Source: Bacteroidota bacterium
Lineage (GTDB): Bacteria; Bacteroidota; Bacteroidia; AKYH767-A; OLB10
Direction of reading: 5' to 3'
DNA length: 64,000 bases
Assembly (NCBI GenBank): GCA_019136655.1
Contig: JAGVTU010000024.1
Span: forward strand, 191,553-255,552
Both the position numbers and the translations under genes were made by a program. Below, in pieces: positions 1 through 8,511 of the stretch. The notes under the pieces were generated by a model. That model saw nothing but the letters and a program-made list of their open reading frames with translations. It did no database searches and had not been told where the DNA came from. The stretch's first letter is position 1, and every line of letters begins with the position of its first letter.

Positions 1-534
1 CACCATACTTTGAGCAAGACTCAAACTTTCTGCCCACCAAATATTTTTTTCTTCCAGTACAGAATTAACAAACTCCGAACCTTCAATCTCGTCTTTATAA
101 ATTTTTTGAATCCATTCCTGTTCATTGATGGCTTCATCAGTCATAGTAAGAGTTCGGTAGGCTGTGGTTTGGCGCAGTTTGTAAAAACATTTTCCAACAG
201 CTTCCATATCGGCCTGCCAGCTGATTTTACTCTTCTTAACTGCATCTTTAAAAGGTTTAAACTCCTGCAACCAACTGACAAATGCAAGTTGAGAAAATGA
301 ACGTTTAAACTCTCTTTTGTTGACAATAAATTTGGAAGCTACATCTATTCGGTAGAGGTTTTCCTGCTCAGCAAGTTCAAGCATAAGCTGAAGCAGGGTA
401 AGGTAAAGGTCGTAAACACGCTCTGTACCTTCTACCAGATCTTTTTCGGCTTTTGCCCGGCTATAACCTTCGTATTGGTAGTAAGTGTAAAGTGTTTGTA
501 AAACACGAATTCGCAGGTGACGCCTGGCTAACAT
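1..534 (-). CDS. nusB: Transcription antitermination protein NusB, N-terminal part (cut by window edge)
   Basis: An open frame of 178 codons runs off the left end of the window. It starts at an ATG at 534 with MLARRHLRIRVLQTLYTYYQ, the typical opening of Bacteroidota NusB, which begins with a basic ML(S/A)RRxLRIKVxQ segment. In this phylum NusB has a long N-terminal extension before the RNA-binding NusB fold, so most of what is visible is that extension. NusB acts with NusE (S10) on boxA RNA in rRNA antitermination. The C-terminal NusB domain lies outside the window, so completeness cannot be judged. The next gene upstream on this strand is the amino acid dehydrogenase at 586-1671, 51 bp away. 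Confidence 0.85.
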   Translation of the reverse strand, partial: MLARRHLRIRVLQTLYTYYQYEGYSRAKAEKDLVEGTERVYDLYLTLLQLMLELAEQENLYRIDVASKFIVNKREFKRSFSQLAFVSWLQEFKPFKDAVKKSKISWQADMEAVGKCFYKLRQTTAYRTLTMTDEAINEQEWIQKIYKDEIEGSEFVNSVLEEKNIWWAESLSLAQSMV

Positions 535-585
535 AGTTTTAAAAATTAATTAAGAACGAAAAAAAATCAGCTTAATGCTTTAAAA

Positions 586-1671
586 TTATTTGCCGTAGAT
601 TCTCTTTTCAGCAATCTGCATTGCAGCTTGTTGTGTAGTAATATTTTCAGCCTTTGATTTCTTGAAGATATCAAGTGTTACATCATAAATGTGCTCTGTT
701 TGTTTCATTGCATCAGCATGATTGTAGCCTTTCAGTTCGCTATAAACATTGATAAGTCCTCCCGCATTGATTAAGAAATCAGGTGCATAAAGAATTCCTT
801 TTTCCATCAGCATCTTGCCATGAATATCTTCGTCAGCAAGCTGGTTATTGGCCGAGCCGGCAACGATTGCACATTTCAGCTGCTTGATGGTTGCTGTGTT
901 GAGTGTTGCTCCAAGTGCACAGGGCGCATACACATCCACATCCATAGAATATATGCTGTCAGGATTTACAATTTCTGCTTTAAACTCTGAAGCAACATGA
1001 TTTAATGCATCCTGATTGATGTCGGTTACATACACTTTTGCTCCTTCATCAGTAAGAAACTTCACCAAACTTTCGCCAACATGACCAACTCCCTGCACAA
1101 CTACTTTTTTTCCTTTCATGCTGTCATTTCCCCAACATTCTTTGGCAGAGGCTTTCATGCCCATATATACGCCATAAGCTGTCACCGGTGAAGGGTCGCC
1201 ACTGCCGCCCATTGCAGCAGGCAATCCTGTAACATGTTTGGTTTCTTTGGCAATGTATTCCATATCTTTTGTAGATGTTCCCACATCTTCGGCAGTGATG
1301 TATCTTCCACTGAGTGAATTTACATACTTTCCGAAACTTCTGAACAGAGCCTCGCTTTTGTCTTTTTTGCTGTCGCCAATAATTACTGCTTTTCCGCCTC
1401 CCAGATTAAGACCTGAAATAGCAGCTTTGTAAGTCATACCGCGTGAAAGACGCAATACATCAGTAAGTGCATCATTTTCATTGTCGTACTTCCACATACG
1501 TGTACCTCCGAGTGAAGGTCCTAAGTTGGTGTTATGAATGGCGATTATAGCTTTTAAGCCGGTTTCATGATCGTAGCAAAATACTACCTGCTCATGTTTC
1601 ATAGAGGTTATTTGCGAAAAAATGGAGTTGGCAGTAGCTTCGGTTTGTTTAATCTCTTTAACTTCAATCAT
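586..1671 (-). CDS. Glu/Leu/Phe/Val dehydrogenase (leucine dehydrogenase type)
   Basis: This is a 361-residue NAD-dependent amino acid dehydrogenase that deaminates a branched-chain or aromatic amino acid to its 2-oxo acid and ammonia. The N-terminal catalytic domain has the substrate-binding lysine in MTYKAA (K82) and the catalytic lysine in LGGGKAVI (K94). The C-terminal Rossmann domain has GVGHVG at about 194-199. The length fits leucine dehydrogenases rather than the longer, about 450-residue glutamate dehydrogenases. A full promoter lies upstream (1742-1771), so it is probably transcribed alone or with nusB downstream. The exact substrate cannot be settled from sequence alone. Confidence 0.88.
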   Translation of the reverse strand: MIEVKEIKQTEATANSIFSQITSMKHEQVVFCYDHETGLKAIIAIHNTNLGPSLGGTRMWKYDNENDALTDVLRLSRGMTYKAAISGLNLGGGKAVIIGDSKKDKSEALFRSFGKYVNSLSGRYITAEDVGTSTKDMEYIAKETKHVTGLPAAMGGSGDPSPVTAYGVYMGMKASAKECWGNDSMKGKKVVVQGVGHVGESLVKFLTDEGAKVYVTDINQDALNHVASEFKAEIVNPDSIYSMDVDVYAPCALGATLNTATIKQLKCAIVAGSANNQLADEDIHGKMLMEKGILYAPDFLINAGGLINVYSELKGYNHADAMKQTEHIYDVTLDIFKKSKAENITTQQAAMQIAEKRIYGK

Positions 1672-1741
1672 TTTAATGTTTTTATCTGATGTTTAATTCT
1701 GCTTACTTTGCATTACCAATTATGGCAGAATTATCCGTGCG

Positions 1742-1771
1742 CAAAAGTATCATTTTTTTACTCTGCTCAAA
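1742..1771 (-). promoter_or_regulatory. Bacteroidota promoter for the amino acid dehydrogenase
   Basis: Read on the minus strand, TTTG (1771-1768) is followed after 18 bp by TACTTTTG (1749-1742), matching the phylum's -33/-7 consensus TTTG...TAnnTTTG. The predicted leader to the ATG at 1671 is about 65-70 nt. Confidence 0.65.
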
Positions 1772-1784
1772 ATAAAAATTACGA

Positions 1785-3527
1785 ATGAAAGACCTCCTTA
1801 CGCTCAACCGGTATTTTTATAAGTATCGGAAAAGAGCCTTTCTTGGTATTCTGTTCGTACTGGCAGCCAATTACTTCGGCCTTTTGCCCGCTCAAATTAC
1901 CCGAAAAGCACTCGATTTTGTTACCCAACATCAACATTCTGACATTTCAGATTCCATGCAAACCATCACTTTTTATGCACTGGCCATATTAGGTGTAGTA
2001 TTTATTCGGGGTGTGCTCATGTTTTTTATGCGCCAAACCATCATCGTCATGTCGCGCCATATTGAATATGACATGAAAAATGAAATTTATGATCAGTATC
2101 AAAAACTGAGTGCGCGGTTTTATTCCAATGCCAACACAGGCGACCTGATGAATCGTATCAGCGAAGATGTGAGTCGGGTGCGTATGTACACCGGACCTGC
2201 AATCATGTACACGGTCAATATTGTGGTGATGTTTATTCTGGTGTTTGTGGCGATGATACGTATTCACCCGGGCCTGACATTTGTGGTATTACTGCCCCTG
2301 CCTGTTTTGGTGATGATGATTTATTATGTGGAGAACATCATCAACCGCCAGAGCGAAAAAGTACAGGAAGCGTTGAGCGATCTTTCTACAGTGACGCAGG
2401 AAACATTTTCAGGAATTCGGATTATAAAGTCGTTTGCCAAAGAAGCCCTGTTCGGTTCGCTTTTCGAAAAAAGGGTACGTAGTTATTTTAATCATAGCAT
2501 GAAACTGGCAAGAGTAAATGCTCTGTTTATGCCCGCAATTGTGTTGCTGGCAGGCATCAGCTCCATTGCAGTGATTTATTATGGTGGAATACTCGTGAAC
2601 AGACATCAGATTACCTATGGGAATATTGCTGAGTTTGTCATTTATCTGAATATGCTCATGTGGCCTGTAGGTATGTTGGGATGGATTATCACCATAGTAC
2701 AACGCTCTGACGCCAGCCAGCGTAGAATAAATGAATTCTTAAAAATTGAGCCGGAGATTATTGAAGATCCTTCAGCCATAACTGTTCATCAGCTTGAAAA
2801 CATTCGTTTCAAAAATGTTGACTTTGAATATCACAATACCGATAAAAAAGTTCTTCAGGACATCAATCTCAATTTTCAGAAAGGAAAAATTACAGCCATT
2901 GTTGGAAGCACGGGTTCGGGAAAAACTACATTAGCTAATCTGCTGGTTCGGCTGTATGATGTAACCTCAGGAACCATTTATGTGAACAACACACCCATAC
3001 AACAAATTAATCTGAACGAGTGGCGCAAATCAACAGGATATATTACACAGGATGTTTTGCTTTTTTCTGATACCATTGCCAACAACATTTCTTTTGGTAT
3101 GCAGGATGCCTCGCGTGACGAAATTGAAGCTGCTGCCAAAGATGCAATGGTCTATCAGGAAATAATCCATTTCAGGAACGGATTTGAAACTGTGTTGGGC
3201 GAAAGAGGTATTTCGCTCAGTGGCGGACAAAAACAAAGAGTTGCCATAGCACGTGCCATTATAAAAAAACCTCAGCTTCTTATTCTTGACGATTGCCTTT
3301 CGGCATTAGACACACATACAGAAGAGCAGATCATGCAAAACCTTTTGCCACAACTTAAACAGAGTATGACTCTTATTATCGGTCATCGTATCTCATCGGT
3401 GAAGTATGCAAATGAAATTTATGTGCTTGATGAAGGAAGAATCATTGAGAGTGGCACTCATGAATCATTAATGGCATCTAAAGGATATTATGCCGGTCTT
3501 GCACAAATGCAAGCTGAACAGAAATAA
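1785..3527 (+). CDS. ABC exporter, fused permease/ATPase (MdlB/MsbA-like)
   Basis: A 580-residue half-transporter with an N-terminal six-helix ABC membrane domain (about residues 1-310) and a C-terminal nucleotide-binding domain. The ATPase has Walker A GSTGSGKTT at about 374, the signature LSGGQKQR at about 478, Walker B LLILDD and the switch histidine in IIGHR. It should work as a homodimer or heterodimer exporting lipids or drugs across the inner membrane. No second half-transporter is adjacent, which favours a homodimer. It is divergent from the amino acid dehydrogenase, with 113 bp between the two starts. The substrate is unknown. Confidence 0.9.
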   Translation: MKDLLTLNRYFYKYRKRAFLGILFVLAANYFGLLPAQITRKALDFVTQHQHSDISDSMQTITFYALAILGVVFIRGVLMFFMRQTIIVMSRHIEYDMKNEIYDQYQKLSARFYSNANTGDLMNRISEDVSRVRMYTGPAIMYTVNIVVMFILVFVAMIRIHPGLTFVVLLPLPVLVMMIYYVENIINRQSEKVQEALSDLSTVTQETFSGIRIIKSFAKEALFGSLFEKRVRSYFNHSMKLARVNALFMPAIVLLAGISSIAVIYYGGILVNRHQITYGNIAEFVIYLNMLMWPVGMLGWIITIVQRSDASQRRINEFLKIEPEIIEDPSAITVHQLENIRFKNVDFEYHNTDKKVLQDINLNFQKGKITAIVGSTGSGKTTLANLLVRLYDVTSGTIYVNNTPIQQINLNEWRKSTGYITQDVLLFSDTIANNISFGMQDASRDEIEAAAKDAMVYQEIIHFRNGFETVLGERGISLSGGQKQRVAIARAIIKKPQLLILDDCLSALDTHTEEQIMQNLLPQLKQSMTLIIGHRISSVKYANEIYVLDEGRIIESGTHESLMASKGYYAGLAQMQAEQK

Positions 3528-3594
3528 CAAAAAGAGAATTATCATAAGATAAAATTTGCCGGAGTTAATCTGATTCTGTTTTTTTGTTGCTGCT

Positions 3595-4428
3595 ATGTCT
3601 GTTTATATTGCCATACGTTGCAAGGTCATCCCCGTAAATCCTTTTGCAGAGATTCTTATTGCTCAGTTAGCTGACATAGGATTTGAAATGTTTGAAGAAA
3701 ACGACAATGGTTTTGACGGATACATTCTCAAAGAACATTTTCACAAAGAACAATTAAATGAAATTGACTATTTGCACGAAAACGATTTCTGCAATGTGAT
3801 TTGGCAACTGGAAGAAATTGAAAGCATCAACTGGAACGAAGAATGGGAGCGAAATTTTACTCCGGTAGAGGTTAAAGGTGTTTACATACGCGCACCGTTT
3901 CATCCTGAAAAAAAAGACATCAAAATGGAAATTATCATTCAGCCAAAGATGTCGTTCGGTACAGGGCACCATGCTACCACTGCCATGATGATAGAGCAAA
4001 TGCTTGAAATAGATTTTAAGAAAAAAGAAGTTTTGGATATGGGTTGCGGTTCGGGCATTCTGAGTATTGCTGCTTCAAAAATGGGTGCAGAGAATGTAAC
4101 TGCCATTGACAATGATCCGAATTGTGTATTGAACTCCATTGAAAATATTGAAACCAACAAAACAAAAAACATACATGTAACAGAAGGTGATGCCGATTCG
4201 CTTTCAGGAATGAAGTTCGATATTATTCTGGCAAACATCAACAGAAATATTTTGCTGAGAGATATTGAGCAATATGTGAAAGCTATGAAACCCGATGCCA
4301 TACTGCTGGTTAGCGGATTTTTAAAAGGGGACGAAGCTGTCATTACATCTTCCTTCAGTAAATTGAATTTGCAAAAAGTAAAACAACTTTACAAAGGCGA
4401 CTGGAGTGCTGTTCTTTACAAACGCTGA
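3595..4428 (+). CDS. prmA: Ribosomal protein L11 methyltransferase
   Basis: A 277-residue SAM-dependent methyltransferase that trimethylates ribosomal protein L11. After an N-terminal L11-binding domain it has the PrmA hallmark MSFGTGHHATTAMMIE just before SAM motif I, LDMGCGSGILSIAASKMGA (from about residue 147). Motif II with the acidic ribose-binding residue (AIDND) and motif IV (ILANINRNIL, the NPPY-like loop) follow. The length matches the family. It starts 67 bp after the ABC exporter and is followed 5 bp later by an MFS gene, so the three may share transcripts. Confidence 0.93.
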   Translation: MSVYIAIRCKVIPVNPFAEILIAQLADIGFEMFEENDNGFDGYILKEHFHKEQLNEIDYLHENDFCNVIWQLEEIESINWNEEWERNFTPVEVKGVYIRAPFHPEKKDIKMEIIIQPKMSFGTGHHATTAMMIEQMLEIDFKKKEVLDMGCGSGILSIAASKMGAENVTAIDNDPNCVLNSIENIETNKTKNIHVTEGDADSLSGMKFDIILANINRNILLRDIEQYVKAMKPDAILLVSGFLKGDEAVITSSFSKLNLQKVKQLYKGDWSAVLYKR

Positions 4429-4433
4429 TAGGT

Positions 4434-5699
4434 ATGGAGAGTAAAAGTCAAGGCATAAAAAACCCTTTAAATATTATTGTTGTTGTTGCCGCCTTAGGTT
4501 ATTTTGTTGACATCTACGACTTACTTTTATTTGGAATAGTTCGCACACCCAGCCTGAACGGATTAGGAATTACCGACCCTGAACTGGTGACTGAATATGG
4601 ACTGAAGTTGATGAGTTACCAGATGATAGGTATGCTTATAGGTGGTTTGCTCTGGGGAATTATGGGCGATAAAAAAGGAAGGGTGTCTGTGTTGTTCGGT
4701 TCCATTGTTGTTTATTCATTGGCCAACATTGCCAATGCTTTTGTAAAAGAACTTGCTGATATATTTTCAATGCACATAATTGATATGTATTCAGCACTGA
4801 GGTTTATGGCAGGCCTTGGGCTTGCAGGTGAGTTGGGTGCAGGAATAACATTAGTAAATGAAACCATGACAAAAGAACAACGTGGCTACGGAACTATGAT
4901 TGTTGTTGCATTCGGATTGTTAGGTGCAGTATTTGCCAATATACTCGGTCATTTTATTCAGTGGCAAACATCCTATATTATCGGTGGCATCATGGGTTTG
5001 ATTTTGTTATTTCTTCGGCTTGGTGTTTATGAAAGTGGAATGTTTAAAGACTTGCAGACAAGCAAGCAAAGTCGTGGAAATCTCTTGCTGTTATTTAACA
5101 ACAAAAAGCGATTTGTGAAATATATGAGCAGCATTGCAGTTGGCGTTCCAATTTGGTATATGGTGGGTATTCTGGTGGTATTTTCGCCCGAAGTAGCAAC
5201 ATACTATGGCATCAGCGGTGTGAAAGCAGGTGATGCTATCATGTATTGTTATATTGCTTTATCATTAGGTGATTTTGCCAGTGCATATCTGAGTCAGATT
5301 TGGAAAAGCAGAAAAAAAGCATTGTTGTTATTTTTAATAATCGCCTCAATCATTACTCCTCTCTATCTCTTTTTTCTTAAAGGTGCTTCTACTGAATTAT
5401 TCTATTTTGTTTGTGGGCTGATAGGATTTGCTTCGGGATACTGGGCTGTATTTGTTACCTCAGCATCAGAACAGTTTGGGACAAACCTCAGAGCTACTGT
5501 CACCACTACCGTACCCAATATGGTAAGAGGTTCGCTGGCTATACTCACTGCAATGGTAACCTTTTTAAGAGAACAGATGTCTATGAATATGATTCATGCT
5601 ATCTTTGTAGTTGGAATATTTGCATTTGCAATTGCTTTTCTGTCTTTATATGGTATTAAAGAGTCGTATGCAAACGACCTTGATTTTATAGAAAATTAA
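4434..5699 (+). CDS. MFS transporter (sugar/acid porter type)
   Basis: A 421-residue integral membrane protein with about 12 predicted hydrophobic helices. The loop after helix 2 carries the MFS signature in the form GDKKGRVSVL, and helix 4/5 contains the glycine-rich GLGLAGELGAGITLVNE with LRF before it, as in organic-acid or sugar porters. It begins 5 bp after prmA and ends 5 bp before the CoA-binding protein, so it is translationally packed in an operon. It should catalyse proton-coupled transport at the inner membrane; the substrate cannot be read from the sequence. Confidence 0.85.
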   Translation: MESKSQGIKNPLNIIVVVAALGYFVDIYDLLLFGIVRTPSLNGLGITDPELVTEYGLKLMSYQMIGMLIGGLLWGIMGDKKGRVSVLFGSIVVYSLANIANAFVKELADIFSMHIIDMYSALRFMAGLGLAGELGAGITLVNETMTKEQRGYGTMIVVAFGLLGAVFANILGHFIQWQTSYIIGGIMGLILLFLRLGVYESGMFKDLQTSKQSRGNLLLLFNNKKRFVKYMSSIAVGVPIWYMVGILVVFSPEVATYYGISGVKAGDAIMYCYIALSLGDFASAYLSQIWKSRKKALLLFLIIASIITPLYLFFLKGASTELFYFVCGLIGFASGYWAVFVTSASEQFGTNLRATVTTTVPNMVRGSLAILTAMVTFLREQMSMNMIHAIFVVGIFAFAIAFLSLYGIKESYANDLDFIEN

Positions 5700-5704
5700 A
5701 AAAG

Positions 5705-6067
5705 ATGTCTAAAAAAACATTAGTGATAGGAGCTTCAGAAAATCCTGCACGTTATTCAAATAAAGCAATTCACAAACTTCGATTTTTCGAACATCCTGTA
5801 GTTGCCTTAGGTGCCAAAGCAGGAAAAGTGGAGGATGTGATTATTGAAACTGAACACAAAGATTTTAAGGATATTGATACCGTTTCAATTTATCTGAATG
5901 CACAGAATCAAAAATCTTTGGAGGACTATATTCTTTCCTTAAAACCCAAACGGATTATTTTTAATCCCGGTGCTGAAAATCCGGAATTTAAATCACGTGC
6001 AGAAAAACTTAATATTGAATGTGAAGAGGCATGCACGCTGGTGATGCTTACCGTGGGAGGTTATTGA
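5705..6067 (+). CDS. CoA-binding domain protein (YccU-like)
   Basis: A 120-residue single-domain Rossmann-like protein that opens with TLVIGASENPARYSNKAIHKL, the nucleotide-binding loop of the CoA_binding family seen in YccU and in the N-terminal domain of acyl-CoA synthetases. The conserved end is RIIFNPGAENPEFKSRAEK followed by ECEEACTLVML. Such small proteins bind CoA or nucleotides, with no established reaction. It is the last gene of the prmA-MFS run. Its stop overlaps the stop of the convergent gene by 7 bp. Confidence 0.82.
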   Translation: MSKKTLVIGASENPARYSNKAIHKLRFFEHPVVALGAKAGKVEDVIIETEHKDFKDIDTVSIYLNAQNQKSLEDYILSLKPKRIIFNPGAENPEFKSRAEKLNIECEEACTLVMLTVGGY

Positions 6068-6354
6068 TTATCGTTGCTGCCAACAGGTTCTTTGAGCTCT
6101 TTCTTTTTGCTTTCGCTGTTTGGAGCTGAACCTACCCGTTTAATACATCTTGGGTTTTTTGAAGGTGAAGGCGACAACTGATTTCTTTCAGAATGTGTTT
6201 CGGATTTTGGAATATAAATAACAGGGGTGTTGTTAATCTGTTTCACTTCAACAGATTTGTTGCTGGTTTGTACCGAACGTACCTGTGATTGTCCGAATGA
6301 TTCAGAAATCACAAACTGTAAAGCCAAAAATAATATAATCGTAAAAACCTTCAT
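6061..6354 (-). CDS. Small secreted hypothetical protein
   Basis: A 97-residue protein I do not recognise. The start MKVFTIILFLALQFVISESFG is a clear Sec signal peptide, so the mature part is exported. It is rich in Ser, Lys and Asn and has no obvious domain. I chose the ATG at 6354: an in-frame TTG 24 bp upstream lies inside the -7 promoter element at 6376-6383 and cannot be in the transcript's coding part. An AG-rich stretch lies just before the ATG. The gene lies downstream of the sensor kinase on the same strand but has its own promoter. Confidence 0.6.
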   Translation of the reverse strand: MKVFTIILFLALQFVISESFGQSQVRSVQTSNKSVEVKQINNTPVIYIPKSETHSERNQLSPSPSKNPRCIKRVGSAPNSESKKKELKEPVGSNDNQ

Positions 6355-6375
6355 TTCCTTCCTCTTTTCAGTGAA

Positions 6376-6383
6376 CAAAGATA
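6376..6383 (-). promoter_or_regulatory. -7 promoter element TATCTTTG for the small secreted protein
   Basis: An exact match to TAnnTTTG on the minus strand, 21 bp before the ATG at 6354. I see no clear -33 TTTG at the right distance. Confidence 0.5.
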
Positions 6384-6402
6384 CAATTTAGCAGTGAAAT
6401 TA

Positions 6403-7734
6403 CTATGAATGATATTCGTCAGGAAACTCAATACTAAAAACGGTACCCTTATGTTCTTCAGATTCTACTGTAATGTTTATACGGTGATAATCAGAAATAG
6501 TTTTAACAATTGCAAGACCTAATCCGTAACTGGATTCTGTAGTCTTTTTAAACTTCTTAAACCTGTCAAATACATACGGAATATTTTCTTTTGCTATGCC
6601 CACTCCCGAATCTTTAATTTCAACCACATATTTGTTATTGCGAAACGAACTTCCGATTTCAATTTTACCATTCTCTACATTATACTTGATTGCATTGTTG
6701 ATGATGTTATTGAAAAGGGTATAAAGTAAATCTTTATTGGCTTTGTGAAAAGTAAATTCATCAAGATGATGTACATACAACTTCAGATTTTTTGATCCCA
6801 GGCGCTCCTGCATTTCTTCGGCAATTTCCTCCAACAGGCTTTTGATATTGACGGATTCATTACGCAAAAACTGTTCATTATCAATTCTCGAAATCATCAG
6901 CAACGACCGAATAACTTTACTCATACGGTTTAGTTTACGAATAGAATCTTCAATTTTGTCAGCAACTTCATCGGTCAGGTTATCATCCATCAGCATATTC
7001 TCAAATCTTGATTTAAGAATAGAAATGGGTGTCTGAAGTTCGTGAGAAACATTGGTAATAAATTCTTTTTCATTGAGGAATGCATCTTTGATGCGTTTCA
7101 TCAGTGCTGTAAGACTTTCATCCAGTGATTTAAACTCAGTAGTGGAAGTCTTTACAGGTGCATCATTAAAATGAACAGGGTCTTTTGTCCCTTTCAGTTT
7201 ATTCTCCACAATATTATTCAGCGGACGAAGCAGTAATTGTACATAGCCAATATCCACAAAAATCGAAATTAGCACTGTGAGTATTGTTGCCCACAATGCC
7301 ACCTTGGTGATAGTAGCTTTAAGTTTATCAAGTGAATCTATCCCCTCTCCTATTTGCAGACTGTAAATCTGATTATCATAAATAAATGGTTGCCTGATGA
7401 TTCGGTGGTTTAATTTTTCACCATCAATATCCCATTGTTCATTGGCAATGATTGTAGGTTTAATATCTATCATTCCTGAAAGTGGTTCTATCAGAATAAA
7501 CTCTTCTTTAAGGATATTATAACTTTCAAACGTACAGTCTGACTCACGTACGATATCATTCAGACCACCCTTCTCGATAATGCGCAGCACTTTGGCAGTA
7601 CGCGCTTTGAGGCGATGATCAATATGATTATACACCACACGCTCTACCAGAAAAGGCATCAACGCTCCGAATGCAAGCAATACCAGTGCTTTACTCAGAG
7701 CGTTGTAAATAGCAAGCTTTAACTTTAACTTCAT
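6403..7734 (-). CDS. Sensor histidine kinase of a two-component system
   Basis: A 443-residue membrane kinase. The first hydrophobic segment is at about residues 13-32 and the second at about 146-168, enclosing a sensor region of about 110 residues. A HAMP-like linker follows. The H box is FITNVSHELQTPI with H231 as the phospho-acceptor, then the N box (NNIINNAIKYN), a G1 box (DSGVGIAKEN) and a G2-type GLGLAI. It lies 19 bp downstream of its regulator (7754-8431) on the same strand, in a regulator-kinase operon. The signal sensed is unknown. It resembles the short-sensor class paired with PhoB/OmpR regulators. Confidence 0.9.
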   Translation of the reverse strand: MKLKLKLAIYNALSKALVLLAFGALMPFLVERVVYNHIDHRLKARTAKVLRIIEKGGLNDIVRESDCTFESYNILKEEFILIEPLSGMIDIKPTIIANEQWDIDGEKLNHRIIRQPFIYDNQIYSLQIGEGIDSLDKLKATITKVALWATILTVLISIFVDIGYVQLLLRPLNNIVENKLKGTKDPVHFNDAPVKTSTTEFKSLDESLTALMKRIKDAFLNEKEFITNVSHELQTPISILKSRFENMLMDDNLTDEVADKIEDSIRKLNRMSKVIRSLLMISRIDNEQFLRNESVNIKSLLEEIAEEMQERLGSKNLKLYVHHLDEFTFHKANKDLLYTLFNNIINNAIKYNVENGKIEIGSSFRNNKYVVEIKDSGVGIAKENIPYVFDRFKKFKKTTESSYGLGLAIVKTISDYHRINITVESEEHKGTVFSIEFPDEYHS

Positions 7735-7753
7735 TCCCGCATGGGCATTTTAT

Positions 7754-8431
7754 TTACTGAATATTGAGGCGGTAACCAATTCCGCGAACTGTTTCAAACC
7801 AATCAATTGGGCTGTGTGCAGCAAGTTTTTTCCGAAGGTTCTTCACATGCACATCAATATAATTTGAATCGTAATCATCATCCATTACATCACCCCAGAT
7901 ATGTTCTGTAAGCTGTGAACGTGAAAGCACTCTGTTTTTATGCATGGCAAGGTAATGCAACAGATCAAACTCTTTTTTTGTTAGAACCACAGGAGTGCCA
8001 TCATAGTGTAGTGTGCGGTTCTGATAGTCCATAACAAAACCATTGATGTCAATAGTCTGAACTTTCAATCCATGTTTACGTCTGAGAATGGCCTGCATAC
8101 GTGCATGCAATTCGGGCAATGAGAATGGTTTGGCCAAATAATCATCAGCACCTAAATCGAGTCCGTGAATTTTGTCATCGGTTTCGCTGCGTGCCGTGAG
8201 GACGATAAATGCACTGTCCACATTATTGTTTTTTGCTTCTTTCAGGATTTCAAATCCGTTGGTATCGGGCAAACCGATGTCTAATAAAACAAAGTCGTAA
8301 GAGTTTACTGCTACCATTTCTGAAGCCTTTGAACCTGTAAAAGCTACATCGCAATGAAAACCTTGCTTGGTGAGATAAATTTCGATTTCGTGTGACAGAC
8401 TGCGTTCGTCTTCAATGATTAATACGTTCAT
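7754..8431 (-). CDS. OmpR/PhoB-family response regulator
   Basis: A 225-residue regulator with an N-terminal receiver domain (acidic pair E7-D8, phospho-acceptor D51 in VLLDIGLPD, switch threonine in VLTARS, lysine in YLAKPF). The C-terminal winged helix carries LTKKEFDLLHYLAMHKNRVLSR and ends VRGIGYRLN. It precedes the histidine kinase at 6403-7734 and is almost certainly its partner. A -7 element lies about 50 bp upstream. Two TTAAC motifs lie in the leader between promoter and ATG; with only one 8-bp offset pair I do not call them an operator. Confidence 0.92.
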   Translation of the reverse strand: MNVLIIEDERSLSHEIEIYLTKQGFHCDVAFTGSKASEMVAVNSYDFVLLDIGLPDTNGFEILKEAKNNNVDSAFIVLTARSETDDKIHGLDLGADDYLAKPFSLPELHARMQAILRRKHGLKVQTIDINGFVMDYQNRTLHYDGTPVVLTKKEFDLLHYLAMHKNRVLSRSQLTEHIWGDVMDDDYDSNYIDVHVKNLRKKLAAHSPIDWFETVRGIGYRLNIQ

Positions 8432-8481
8432 AATTCTGATGTGTTAAGATGTTAAAATTATAAAATTCATAAACATGAAGA

Positions 8482-8489
8482 CAAATATA
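8482..8489 (-). promoter_or_regulatory. -7 promoter element TATATTTG for the two-component operon
   Basis: An exact TAnnTTTG match on the minus strand, 50 bp before the regulator's ATG at 8431. No convincing -33 box is visible. Confidence 0.45.
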
Positions 8490-8511
8490 TTGCCGTTTTA
8501 TTCCGGTTGAA

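Noticed and set aside
1690-1784. Possible promoter TTACTTTG upstream of the ABC exporter
   Set aside because: It misses the conserved A at position two of TAnnTTTG and has no -33 partner; too weak to annotate.
8443-8455. Two GTTAA motifs in the leader of the first two-component operon
   Set aside because: Only two copies, 8 bp apart and downstream of the promoter; the spacing does not fit one DNA face, unlike the array at 54908.
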